From assembly GCF_001612685.1 (NCBI RefSeq), contig NZ_BDAY01000005.1:62001-126000 (forward strand): DNA of 64,000 nt, given 5' to 3'. This DNA is from Nocardia altamirensis NBRC 108246. GTDB lineage: Bacteria > Actinomycetota > Actinomycetes > Mycobacteriales > Mycobacteriaceae. The notes beneath the pieces were generated by a model. The model was given only the letters and a program-made list of their open reading frames with translations. It was not told the origin of the DNA and ran no database searches. Position numbers and translations under genes: made by a program. Position 1 is the first letter of the stretch; every line of letters starts with the position of its first letter. Shown here piece by piece: positions 20,478 to 29,212 of the stretch.

Positions 20478-21601
20478 AGCTCACTCACCTCAATCGATCG
20501 GGACCCCGCGACCACGACATCCCGCGGCGGCGGTGGACAACTAACCGAATCCGTACAGTGCGCCCCACCCGCAATCACCGACAGCTCCGGCACCAAAGGC
20601 GGTGGCGGACAACTAGTCCCGCCTTCCGGGTCACCGAGTACACAGGGTGTGGCGGTAAACCCCGACCCAGCCGCCAGAGGTGGTGGCGGGCAACTAATTC
20701 CGCCGCCCTCCGGTCGAATACAACCCGGGCCGTATGCCGCCCAATTCACCGCAGCGGCCGCTGGTGGTGGCGGGCAGCTGAGCGGGTCGGTGCAGCCTGA
20801 GCCGATCGCTGGCGCGATCACCGTCGGCGGCGGGCACACAGGTCCCGACGGCGGCTCGACAACACAGGCAGCCAGTACAGCTTTTGGCGCGACAGGGGCA
20901 GGAGGCGGCGGGCAACTCGTTGGGTCAGTGCACGGCAGGCCCGAGAGAGGCGGCGGTGGGCAAGCGAGCGGATCGACACAATCACGATCGGGTGCCGCTG
21001 CCAGCCAAACCGCAGTCAAAGGTGTTGGTGGACAGGATGTTCCACCTGGGCCACCGACGCATGTCGGTTCATCCGGAGCCTCGGTGAGCGCACCCGGCGG
21101 CGGACAGATGCCGCCACCTTGCGCACAGTCGGGTGGGCGATCACCCTGCGGGGCAGCGGCGGCTGGCGGAGGCGGGCAGCTGGTGGGATCGGAGCAGTTC
21201 GGTCCAGCGGAGATCGCCGACAGGTCCGGGGCCACCGGTGGTGGTGGGCATAGGCCTGTGCCCGGCCCAGTGACCGCACAGGATGGGCCGACTGCTGATG
21301 CGGTCAGCTCGGGCACCGTCGCGGGAGGTGGGCAGATGCCGCCGCCTTGCATGCATTCCGGTGGGTCGTCGACGGTATGGCCTGGTCGAGTGACTGTGGG
21401 TGGTGGCGGGCAGACATCGAACAGGCAGTTCGGGCCGCTCGGCACGGATGCCACGGCATGGGATGGCGCGCTCAATCCGACGAGTGCACCTGCGGCTATC
21501 AGCAGCAAGACGCCGGGTAGGGCGAGTCTGGTCCAGCGGGGTCTGACCCGATTCCATCGGTGATGATCGACCGGCCGCAGGAGCGTGAACTGTCCACCCA
21601 T
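20474..21601 (-). CDS. Secreted Cys-Pro repeat protein
   Basis: 375 residues. After a basic N-region, a hydrophobic signal segment (RLALPGVLLLIAAGALVGL) ends with a likely cleavage after SHAVA. The mature protein then carries about 13 modules of Cys-x(4-10)-Cys followed by Pro-Pro or Pro-Pro-Pro-Pro; the commonest form is CTDPTSCPPPP, and others read CAQGGGICPPP. It resembles no family I can name and looks like a disulfide-rich, extended wall or surface protein. ATG 21601 has GAGGAAGG seven bases upstream. It heads the operon and overlaps the next gene by ATGA. Confidence 0.7.
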   Translation of the reverse strand: MGGQFTLLRPVDHHRWNRVRPRWTRLALPGVLLLIAAGALVGLSAPSHAVASVPSGPNCLFDVCPPPPTVTRPGHTVDDPPECMQGGGICPPPATVPELTASAVGPSCAVTGPGTGLCPPPPVAPDLSAISAGPNCSDPTSCPPPPAAAAPQGDRPPDCAQGGGICPPPGALTEAPDEPTCVGGPGGTSCPPTPLTAVWLAAAPDRDCVDPLACPPPPLSGLPCTDPTSCPPPPAPVAPKAVLAACVVEPPSGPVCPPPTVIAPAIGSGCTDPLSCPPPPAAAAVNWAAYGPGCIRPEGGGISCPPPPLAAGSGFTATPCVLGDPEGGTSCPPPPLVPELSVIAGGAHCTDSVSCPPPPRDVVVAGSRSIEVSEL

Positions 21602-22021
21602 TTCCTGACCTTCCTCGGTGAAATCCGAGCACAGGCCTAGTTCTACCGGGCATTGCGAGCGGCCCGCGTCCCCCGATCCGGCCATCCGTGCCACTGGCCC
21701 GATCCGGGTATTGCGAGCGATGACCCATACCGTGCGCACGATGTCCGATGGGGCTGCTCGCGGCGATTCGGAGCATCCGACCGCAGGTCAGCGACGCCGC
21801 GACCGCTTTGCTGGTCGACGCGGTCACCAGCTCGTCGTTCGCCGATCTCGGGGAACGGGCGACGTGCCCGGGCAATCGCGGACCGGCGCCTCCCGTGGAC
21901 AGACCACGCGATTCCGATCCAGGCGAAACTGCTCGCTCCGGATTTCACCGCCATAGCGACGTGGCCGTGCCTATATTGAGCGCAGACCTATTTCTAGAAC
22001 CTGTGTCAGTTAGGGGATCGG
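21602..22021. other. Divergent intergenic region peptide operon/echA
   Basis: 420 bases with no gene that I can support. The sequence TTGCGAGCG recurs at about 21654 and 21711, and both promoters should lie here. Short minus-strand frames exist but lack a ribosome site and family resemblance. Confidence 0.5.
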
Positions 22022-22825
22022 ATGTCGTTCGTGCTCATCGACAAGCCGCGACCGCACATAGCCCTGGTCACGCTCAACCGGCCTGAGCGGATGAACGCTA
22101 TGGCGTTCGACGTGATGATCCCGCTGCGCGAGGCGCTCGAGGAAGTCAGCGCCGACAACGACATTCGGGTCGTGGTGCTCACCGGCGCGGGCGACGGCTT
22201 CTGCTCCGGCGCCGACCTGCAAAGCGCGGGGAAGGTCCCGAACATCGAGGGGCTCACGGTGACCAGCGTCGCGCGCCGCTCGATGGACCTGCTCAACGAC
22301 GTCATGCTCACGTTGCGCCGCATGCACCAGCCGGTGATCGGTGCGATCAACGGTGCGGCGATCGGCGGCGGCTTCTGCCTCAGCGTCGCCACCGACATCC
22401 GAATCGCCGCCGAGGAAGCCTACTTTCGTGCCGCGGGCATCAACAACGGCCTCACCGCAACGGAACTCGGCATCAGCTACCTGCTGCCGCGCGCCATCGG
22501 CGCCTCCCGTGCCTTCGAGATCATGCTGTCCGGCCGCGACGTCGACGCCGCCGAAGCCGAACGCATCGGCCTCGTCTCTCGCACCGTCGCCGCCGCGAAG
22601 CTCCTCGACACCTGCTACGACCTGGCCGACCGCATCATCAGCTTCAGCCGGGTCGGCACCGAACTCACCAAACGCATGTTGTGGAGCGGCATGGAAGCAG
22701 GCAGCTTCGAATCCCACATGCAACACGAAGGCACCGCCCAACTCTATGTTCGCCTGACCACCGCCAACTTCGACGAAGCCATCCGCGCCCGAAAAGACCG
22801 CCGCCCACCCATTTACAAGGACTGA
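22022..22825 (+). CDS. Enoyl-CoA hydratase/isomerase family protein (EchA12-like)
   Basis: 267-residue crotonase-fold protein. Oxyanion-hole segments are present: LNRPERMNAMAFDVM, VVLTGAGDGFCSGADL and AIGGGFCLSVATDIRIA. Position by position it reads most like mycobacterial EchA12 (for example YFRAAGINNGLTATELGISY). The catalytic Glu positions of classical hydratases are only partly evident, so the reaction, hydration or isomerisation of an acyl-CoA, is left open. ATG 22022 follows a short GGGGATCGG. Confidence 0.88.
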   Translation: MSFVLIDKPRPHIALVTLNRPERMNAMAFDVMIPLREALEEVSADNDIRVVVLTGAGDGFCSGADLQSAGKVPNIEGLTVTSVARRSMDLLNDVMLTLRRMHQPVIGAINGAAIGGGFCLSVATDIRIAAEEAYFRAAGINNGLTATELGISYLLPRAIGASRAFEIMLSGRDVDAAEAERIGLVSRTVAAAKLLDTCYDLADRIISFSRVGTELTKRMLWSGMEAGSFESHMQHEGTAQLYVRLTTANFDEAIRARKDRRPPIYKD

Positions 22826-22844
22826 CCCGCCTATCGCCGCCACC

Positions 22845-23003
22845 GTGTCCCGCTCGAAGTACGAACCAACCACGAGTGGCACACCACGGAGCGCTCAGCG
22901 GCGTGCCCCCTCCACCGTGTCCCGCTCGAAGCACGAACCAACCACGAGTGGCACATCACGGAGCCGCTCAGCGGCGTGTCGCCTCAACCATGTCCCACTC
23001 GTC
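22845..23003. repeat. Two 72-bp tandem repeats plus partial, palindromic-element family
   Basis: Units start with GTGTCCCGCTCG at 22845 and 22917, with a partial third (ATGTCCCACTCG) at 22990; periods are 72 and 73 bases. Each contains ACGAGTGGCACACCACGGAG or a variant; the copy at 22872-22891 is identical to 57429-57448. They share the ~72-bp period and the GTCCC motif with the array at 7500. Confidence 0.82.
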
Positions 23004-23039
23004 ATCCGACTACCACGCGCCTTCGAAGGCGGTGTCAGG

Positions 23040-24704
23040 TCACGGCGCGGGCTGGCGGTCGAGGAGGGCGATGCATTCGACGTGGTGAGTTGCGGGGAAG
23101 GCGTCGAAGGCGCGCAGGTCTGCCAGTTGATAGCCAGCGGCCTGGTAGAGGCCTAGGTCGCGGGCGAAAGCGGCTGGGTCACAACCGATGTGGATGATTC
23201 GGAGCGGCCCGGTAGCCGCGAGAGCGGCGATGACTTCCTTCCCTGCCCCTGCTCGGGGTGGGTCGAGCACGACGACGTCGGGTGCTGCACCGCCGACACG
23301 CTCAGCGACCCAGCGTTCGACGCGCTGCGCGTGCTGGTCGAGCCAGGTCAGATCGCGCAGGGCGGCCGTGCCGTCGGCGACCGCAGAGCGCGCAGACTCG
23401 ACCGCGAGCACGGCACCGGTCTGCCCGACCTGGTCGGCCAGGCGAGCGGCGAAAACGCCTGCCCCGCTGTACAGATCCCAGGCCAGTCCACCGGGCCGCA
23501 GCCCGGACCATTCCGCCACAAGATCCGAATAGCATTGCGCGGCACGGTGATGCGCCTGCCAGAAACCGGTCGCGGACACCTCCCACCGGCGGTCCGCGAC
23601 GTACTCGACCGCCCGCCCGGTCCCCGAGATCACCCACTCGTCCCGCGCCGCATGCGTGGCCGCCCGCCGCGCCGACGCACTCCGTCGCTCCCCCGCCTGC
23701 GGCGTCTCCGGACTTCCGTCCGCGGCATAACGCTGCCTGTCGCCATCGTGACCGTCGCGGTCCGACTGCTCACCATCGCTACGCCGATCGGCACCCGCAC
23801 GACCAGCGTCACCACGACGGAGATGGTTGGTACGGCGCACCCCACCGACCTCGCCGGGCCGACGCGGGCGGCCGCGTTCGACACCACCGGGTTCTTCGGG
23901 GCTCTGCGGCCGGCCAGGAGCGTCGTCGGCACGCCATTCGCTCCCCGACTTGATTCCCGGGCGCCGACGATTGCCTCGTTCGTCACCGCTGCCTCCGGCA
24001 CCGGCACGACCGCGCCGGTCACGACCACGCTGATCACTCCGCCGTCCGTCGGACTCGACGCGCTGCGCGCCACGGGCACCGCGACGGTCCCCTTCGGCGG
24101 CAGGCGCCAGTTCGATGATGTGGCGCACGCCGTCACCGTCGACGGCGACCACCAAATCCGCTCCTGGCGTCCACAAACGATCGGCGACCCCGTCGAGTGC
24201 GCCCGAAACCGGTTGGGGGCAGCGCAGATCCGTGATCACCTCGGTGCTGCGGTAGCCGTGCACACCGGCCCGGCCCTGCGTATCGACGGCCAACCGGATG
24301 CGGGTGCGCCACCCACCGGTGGCGTCGCCTGCGCCGGTGATCGGTTCGACGACGACCTCGCGTTCGATGCCTGCAAGCCTGCGCAGTTGCTCGGCGACCA
24401 CCGAAGCCTTCAGTGCCCGTTGCGCTTCCGGCGTCGCATAGGAGAAGTCGCAGCATCCTGCCCCGCCGGGGCCGGAGACCGGGCAGGTCGCGGGAATCCG
24501 GTCCGGCGACGGCTCGAGGATCTCGATCGCGTCCGCGCGGCAGAACGATCCACCACGATCCTCGGTGACCCGCACCAGCACCAGCTCATCGGGCAACCCG
24601 TGCCGCACGAACACCACACGTCCCTCGTGCCTGCCCACACAGAACCCACCGTGCCCTGGCGGCCCGAGCCGTACCTCGAAAGTCGTACCGCGCCAGTCAG
24701 TCAT
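23040..24704 (-). CDS. Class I SAM-dependent RNA (uracil-5) methyltransferase with large insert
   Basis: 554 residues of the TrmA/RumA type with a TRAM domain. Order: N-terminal TRAM (about 1-60), Fe-S-like cysteines CPVSGPGGAGCC and RCPQP, and the catalytic Rossmann part from ~360 with SGAGVFAARLADQVG, VVLDPPRAGAGKEV and the catalytic-Cys segment HIGCDPAAFARDL. Between residues ~204 and ~356 sits a 150-residue Arg/Gly/Asp/Ser-rich, probably disordered insert absent from usual homologues. It should methylate uracil in rRNA or tRNA. ATG 24704 matches the family start. Confidence 0.9.
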   Translation of the reverse strand: MTDWRGTTFEVRLGPPGHGGFCVGRHEGRVVFVRHGLPDELVLVRVTEDRGGSFCRADAIEILEPSPDRIPATCPVSGPGGAGCCDFSYATPEAQRALKASVVAEQLRRLAGIEREVVVEPITGAGDATGGWRTRIRLAVDTQGRAGVHGYRSTEVITDLRCPQPVSGALDGVADRLWTPGADLVVAVDGDGVRHIIELAPAAEGDRRGARGAQRVESDGRRSDQRGRDRRGRAGAGGSGDERGNRRRPGIKSGSEWRADDAPGRPQSPEEPGGVERGRPRRPGEVGGVRRTNHLRRGDAGRAGADRRSDGEQSDRDGHDGDRQRYAADGSPETPQAGERRSASARRAATHAARDEWVISGTGRAVEYVADRRWEVSATGFWQAHHRAAQCYSDLVAEWSGLRPGGLAWDLYSGAGVFAARLADQVGQTGAVLAVESARSAVADGTAALRDLTWLDQHAQRVERWVAERVGGAAPDVVVLDPPRAGAGKEVIAALAATGPLRIIHIGCDPAAFARDLGLYQAAGYQLADLRAFDAFPATHHVECIALLDRQPAP

Positions 24705-24717
24705 GCCTGAGCCTCAC

Positions 24718-26718
24718 TCATGAGCGGTCTTCATAACCACGCCGCACGGCACCGGGGGCGTTCACCACGCCCGGGGTCCTTGCCCGCGTGGACGAACTCA
24801 ACTGCCACGGCACGCTCGTCACCATCACTCCTGGTTCGAAAAGCAGACGCCCCTTGAGACGCAGCGCACTCTGGTTGTGCAGGACCTGCTCCCACCAGTG
24901 GCCGACCACGTATTCGGGGATGAAAACGGTGACGACATCACGCGGCGAATCCTTGCGCACGCGGTGCACATAATCGAGCACGGGCTTGGTGATTTCCCGG
25001 TACGGCGATTCGATCACCTTGAGCGGCACGGTGATATCGCTCTGTTCCCATTGCCGCACGAGCGCCCTGGTGTCCGCCTCGTCGACGTTCACCGTGATCG
25101 CCTCGAGCGTGTCGGGCCGCGTGGCACGGGCGTAGGCGAGGGCACGGCGGGTCGGCAGATGCAACTTGGAGACCAGCACGATCGAGTGCGAGCGGCTGGG
25201 CAGCACGCCGTCCCACTCCTGGGACTCCAGCTCGCGCGACACCGAATCGTAGTGCTTGTGAATCATTTTCATCACGATGAAGATCGCGACCATGGTGCAG
25301 ATGGCGATGTAGGCACCCGCGAAGAACTTCGTGATGAGCACGATGATCAGCACCGTGCCCGTCGCGCTCAATCCGATCGCGTTGATCACCCGCGACCGCT
25401 TCATCCGCGCCCGCTGGCTCGGATCGGTTTCGGTGCGCAACAGTCGAGTCCAATGCCGCAGCATGCCGGTCTGACTGAGCACGAACGACACGAACACACC
25501 GACGATGTAGAGCTGGATGAGCTTGGTCACCTCGGCGCCGAACAGCACGACGAACGCGATCGCCGCGCCGGACAGGAACAGGATGCCGTTGCTGAACGCC
25601 AGCCGGTCGCCGCGGGTGTGCAGCTGCCTCGGCAGGTAGCGGTCCTGCGCCAGAATCGATCCGAGCACGGGGAACCCGTTGAACGCGGTGTTCGCGGCGA
25701 GCACGAGGATGAGCGCGGTCACCGTCGTGATGAAGAAGAACCCGATCGGGAACCCGTGGAACACCGTCTCGGCGAGCTGCGCGATCAACGTCTTCTGGTG
25801 GTATCCCGGGGGCGCGCCGATCAGGTCGGCTTCGTTGTGCGCGTACACGATCCCGATCTTCTGCGCCAGGATGATGATGCCCATCAACAGCACGATCGCG
25901 ATGGTGCCGAGCATCAGCAGCGTGGTTGCGGCGTTGCGCGACTTCGGCTTCCGGAACGCGGGCACTCCGTTGCTGATCGCCTCGACACCGGTGAGCGCGG
26001 CACATCCGGAGGAGAACGAACGCGCGATCAAGAAGGCGAAGGCGAGTCCGTAGAGGTGCTCGTCCTCCGCCTTCAAGCTGAACCCGGCCGATTCCGCTTG
26101 TAGGTCGTCGCCGAGCACGAAGATCCGGAACAGTCCCCAGCCGAGCATGCCGAACATGCCGACGATGAACGCGTAGGTCGGGATCGCGAAGGTGGTGCCC
26201 GACTCGCGAATACCGCGCAGGTTGATCGCGGTGAGTACGGCGATGGCGACAACGGCGAACAGCACCTTGTGCGTGGCGACGAACGGGATCGCCGAGCCGA
26301 TGTTGGACGCGGCCGAGGAGATCGAGACGGCCACGGTGAGCACATAGTCGACCAGCAGAGCGCTGCCGACCGTCAGGCCGGCATTGGGCCCGAGGTTCGT
26401 CGTAGCAACTTCGTAGTCACCGCCACCGGACGGGTACGCGTGCACGTTCTGCCGGTAGCTGGCCACCACGACGGCCATCACGAAGGCGACGGCGAGGCCG
26501 ACCCATGGCGCGTAGATATATGCCGAGATCCCGGCGGCCGAGAGCACGAGGAAGATTTCTTCCGGCGCGTAGGCGACCGATGACATGGCATCGGAGGCGA
26601 ACACCGGGAGGGCGATGCGCTTCGGCAGCAGGGTATGGCCAAGCGAATCACTACGGAAAGGCCTGCCCAGCAGCATTCGTTTCGCTGCCGTCGTCAACTT
26701 GGACACTGGAGCGAGCAT
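24718..26718 (-). CDS. APC superfamily permease, likely potassium uptake (KimA-like)
   Basis: 666 residues: twelve or so membrane segments in the first ~470, then a soluble C-terminal region of ~190. The fold is APC (ALPVFASDAMSSVAYAPEEI, then GGGDYEVATTNLGP, and SFSSGCAALTGVEAISNGVPAF). The long C-terminal domain and position next to ceoB-ceoC, TrkA-type potassium regulators on the opposite strand, suggest a KimA-type potassium importer rather than an amino acid carrier; substrate is inference. The Rv2690c position of M. tuberculosis. The start is the second methionine, at 26718. Confidence 0.85.
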   Translation of the reverse strand: MLAPVSKLTTAAKRMLLGRPFRSDSLGHTLLPKRIALPVFASDAMSSVAYAPEEIFLVLSAAGISAYIYAPWVGLAVAFVMAVVVASYRQNVHAYPSGGGDYEVATTNLGPNAGLTVGSALLVDYVLTVAVSISSAASNIGSAIPFVATHKVLFAVVAIAVLTAINLRGIRESGTTFAIPTYAFIVGMFGMLGWGLFRIFVLGDDLQAESAGFSLKAEDEHLYGLAFAFLIARSFSSGCAALTGVEAISNGVPAFRKPKSRNAATTLLMLGTIAIVLLMGIIILAQKIGIVYAHNEADLIGAPPGYHQKTLIAQLAETVFHGFPIGFFFITTVTALILVLAANTAFNGFPVLGSILAQDRYLPRQLHTRGDRLAFSNGILFLSGAAIAFVVLFGAEVTKLIQLYIVGVFVSFVLSQTGMLRHWTRLLRTETDPSQRARMKRSRVINAIGLSATGTVLIIVLITKFFAGAYIAICTMVAIFIVMKMIHKHYDSVSRELESQEWDGVLPSRSHSIVLVSKLHLPTRRALAYARATRPDTLEAITVNVDEADTRALVRQWEQSDITVPLKVIESPYREITKPVLDYVHRVRKDSPRDVVTVFIPEYVVGHWWEQVLHNQSALRLKGRLLFEPGVMVTSVPWQLSSSTRARTPGVVNAPGAVRRGYEDRS

Positions 26719-26963
26719 AGGCGTACGCCCGGTCGGTCGCGCGCGTGGCACGGCGTTCGTGGGAATTGGCTGTTGTCTGTTTCACTTTTGCTGACAAGGG
26801 GCGAGCGGAAGCCCGGGATTTCGACGGATGAGCGGCCGAGCAAACCCCGTAGGTTTGGCGCGAAGGTGAAGAGGGAACGTGGCCCGTGTAATCATTCGGC
26901 GGGTACCGTTCGACGAACAAAGAAGCAGACCGAACGCCATGGTTCCAGGAACGAGGTTGCACG

Positions 26964-27632
26964 GTGTACGTAGTGGTCATGGGGTGTGGTCGCGTCGGCT
27001 CGGCGCTGGCCCATGCCCTGATCCGGGTCGGCCACGAGGTCACGGTGATCGACCGTGATCCCGCTGCCTTCCGCCGCCTCGGACCGGATTTCCCAGGCGA
27101 GCGCGTGACGGGTGTCGGCTTCGATCGAGATGTCTTGGTGCGTGCGGGAATCGAGCGCGCCGACGCGTTCGCCGCCGTCTCCTCCGGTGATAATTCCAAC
27201 ATTATTTCGGCGCGGGTGGCCCGCGAGATGTTCGGTGTCGAGCGCGTGGTCGCCCGGATTTATGACGAGAAACGCGCCGCGGTGTATGAGCGTCTCGGCA
27301 TTCCGACGATCGCAACGGTGCCGTGGACCACCGACCGGTTCCTGCGCACGCTGATCGGCGACGGCAGCACCAAAACCACGTGGCGCGACCCGACGGGGAC
27401 AGTGGCCGTCACGCAGCTCACACTGCACGAGGAGTGGTACGGCCGCACCGTTCGCGATCTGGAGACCACGATCGGCGCCAGGGTCGCCTTCATCATCCGA
27501 TTCGGTCAGGGCTTACTGCCCGACAGCAAGACCATCGTGCAGGCCGACGACCTGGTGTATGCCGCGGCGACCTCCGGCTCGGTCGGCGAGGCGGTCGCGC
27601 TGGCAGGCAAGCCCCCCGTGAGCGAGGACTGA
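26964..27632 (+). CDS. ceoB: Trk potassium uptake regulator CeoB (TrkA-N/TrkA-C)
   Basis: 222 residues. The N-terminal RCK domain binds NAD/NADH or ADP/ATP: MYVVVMGCGRVGSALAHALI, HEVTVIDRDPAAF, with the second phosphate-binding segment near AAVSSGDNSNIISARVA. A TrkA-C domain follows from ~140. It forms a gating ring for a Trk/Ktr-type channel. GTG 26964 is used. It is followed two bases later by ceoC, so the pair works together. Confidence 0.92.
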   Translation: MYVVVMGCGRVGSALAHALIRVGHEVTVIDRDPAAFRRLGPDFPGERVTGVGFDRDVLVRAGIERADAFAAVSSGDNSNIISARVAREMFGVERVVARIYDEKRAAVYERLGIPTIATVPWTTDRFLRTLIGDGSTKTTWRDPTGTVAVTQLTLHEEWYGRTVRDLETTIGARVAFIIRFGQGLLPDSKTIVQADDLVYAAATSGSVGEAVALAGKPPVSED

Positions 27633-27634
27633 AC

Positions 27635-28306
27635 ATGAAAGTGGCCATCGCCGGAGCGGGCGCCGTCGGCCGATCCATCGCCAGGGAACTCCTGCGCGGC
27701 GGACACAGCGTGATGCTGCTGGAGCGCCAGCTCGATCACATCGACCCGGACGCGATCCCGGACGCGGTGTGGGTGCACGCCGACGCTTGTGAGCTCGCGT
27801 TGCTCGAGGCCGCGGACCTGGAGACCTACGAGGTGGTCATCGCGGCCACCGGCGACGACAAGGCGAACCTGGTGCACAGCCTGCTCGCCAAGACCGAGTT
27901 CGGCGTGCGCCGGGTGGTTGCGCGGGTCAACGACCCACGCAACGAATGGCTTTTCGACGCCTCATGGGGTGTCGATGTCGCGGTGTCGACGCCGCGACTG
28001 CTCGCCTCGCTCGTCGAGGAAGCCGTCACGGTCGGCGATCTGGTGCGGCTGATGACGCTGCGGCAGGGTCAGGCCAACCTGGTCGAGATCACCCTGCCCG
28101 GCGACACCGCCCTCGCCGGAAAGCCGGTGCGCGCACTCACCCTGCCGCGCGACGCCGCCCTGGTGACGATCCTGCGCGGCGGCCGGGTGATCGTGCCGCA
28201 GCCGGACGATCCGTTCGAGGGCGACGACGAACTGCTGTTCGTGACCTCGGTGGAGGCCGAAGAGGACCTGCGGGTCGAGCTCGCCACCCACGGCATCAAG
28301 CCATAA
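27635..28306 (+). CDS. ceoC: Trk potassium uptake regulator CeoC
   Basis: 223 residues with the same architecture as CeoB: MKVAIAGAGAVGRSIARELL, LLERQLDHI, AATGDDKANLVHSLLAK, then a C-terminal TrkA-C domain (ALAGKPVRALTLPRDAALVTI). ATG 27635 lies two bases after the ceoB stop. The channel subunit is not in this window. CeoB/CeoC may also control the divergent permease gene product. Confidence 0.92.
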   Translation: MKVAIAGAGAVGRSIARELLRGGHSVMLLERQLDHIDPDAIPDAVWVHADACELALLEAADLETYEVVIAATGDDKANLVHSLLAKTEFGVRRVVARVNDPRNEWLFDASWGVDVAVSTPRLLASLVEEAVTVGDLVRLMTLRQGQANLVEITLPGDTALAGKPVRALTLPRDAALVTILRGGRVIVPQPDDPFEGDDELLFVTSVEAEEDLRVELATHGIKP

Positions 28307-28417
28307 CTCCCCGATACGGGTTGCTGCATGGTGGCGGAAAATTCAGTGCCTATGGAGGGCTTCCCTGCGCCTGCGTGGTGACGCTGCGCTACCTCCTCCG
28401 GCGCTGACGCTCAGCCC

Positions 28418-29044
28418 TCAGGACGCCATCTTCAATTCCGCGCGCAGCTTGTTCAGCGCCCGGTGCTGCATCACCCGGACCACGCCGGGGCTGGTGCCGA
28501 TCGCCTCGGCGGTCTGCGCGGCCGACCAGCCGAGCACGATGCGCATGACCAGCACCTCGCGGTGCGCGGGAGCCAGGATCTTCATGAGTTCCCTGGTGGC
28601 AGCGCGCCGTTCGGAGGCGAGCGCCCACTCCTCGGGACCTGCGGACGTGCAGGGCGCGTCCGGCATCTCCGCCATCGGGTAGGTGGGGTGCTGCTGGGAA
28701 CGACGGAACGCGTCGGCCACCTTGTTGGCCGCGATGCCGTAGACGAAGGCGAGGAACGACTTGCCCTGATCGCGGTAGCGCGGGATCGCGTTGACGGTGG
28801 CGATCAGGATCTCCTGAACCACGTCGTCGGCGGTCACCTGCAGATGCGCCGTATTGCCAAGGCGCGCACCGCAATACCGGCGGACCAGCGGGTGCACGAT
28901 GCGGACGATCTCGGTGACGGCGGCGCGATCGCCCGCGGCGGCCGGACCGATCAGCTTGTCCAGCTCGGCCGCAACGCGGCGGCTCTCCGACAGGGCCGGA
29001 TTGAGGTTTTTCGGCAGTGCCGCGGTGTTGTGCTCGGTACCCAC
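28418..29044 (-). CDS. sigD: ECF sigma factor, SigD/ShbA-like
   Basis: 208 residues. Region 2 is TADDVVQEILIATVNAIPRYRD with KSFLAFVYGIAANKVADAFR, and region 4 is LAPAHREVLVMRIVLGWSAAQTAEAIGTSPGVVRVMQHRALNKL. This pattern matches mycobacterial SigD and Streptomyces ShbA, the factor that drives hrdB, here the housekeeping sigma gene 8 kb away. No anti-sigma factor gene is adjacent. GTG 29044 has AAAGGA upstream. Symbol given by family resemblance. Confidence 0.85.
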   Translation of the reverse strand: MGTEHNTAALPKNLNPALSESRRVAAELDKLIGPAAAGDRAAVTEIVRIVHPLVRRYCGARLGNTAHLQVTADDVVQEILIATVNAIPRYRDQGKSFLAFVYGIAANKVADAFRRSQQHPTYPMAEMPDAPCTSAGPEEWALASERRAATRELMKILAPAHREVLVMRIVLGWSAAQTAEAIGTSPGVVRVMQHRALNKLRAELKMAS

Positions 29045-29212
29045 GTTCCGAGTCCTTTCGAACGATCGTGCGTTGCTTTTCGGTACACAACGATCGTCTG
29101 CTGAACTCGGCCCACCGGCCAGGCACCCCAGGGTGGGTAACGACCCACCTCTGCGGTGAGAGTTGCCCCACCCCTTCAGGTTTTCGCAGGACGGGCCCGC
29201 GGAGTTAACGCC

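Noticed and set aside
20385..21563. Plus-strand Gly/Gln-rich repeat protein
   Set aside because: It is the antisense reading of the Cys-Pro gene; only the minus strand has a ribosome site, signal peptide and stop-start overlap.
21643..21954. 103-residue minus-strand frame upstream of the Cys-Pro gene
   Set aside because: No ribosome site, no homology pattern and composition like noise.
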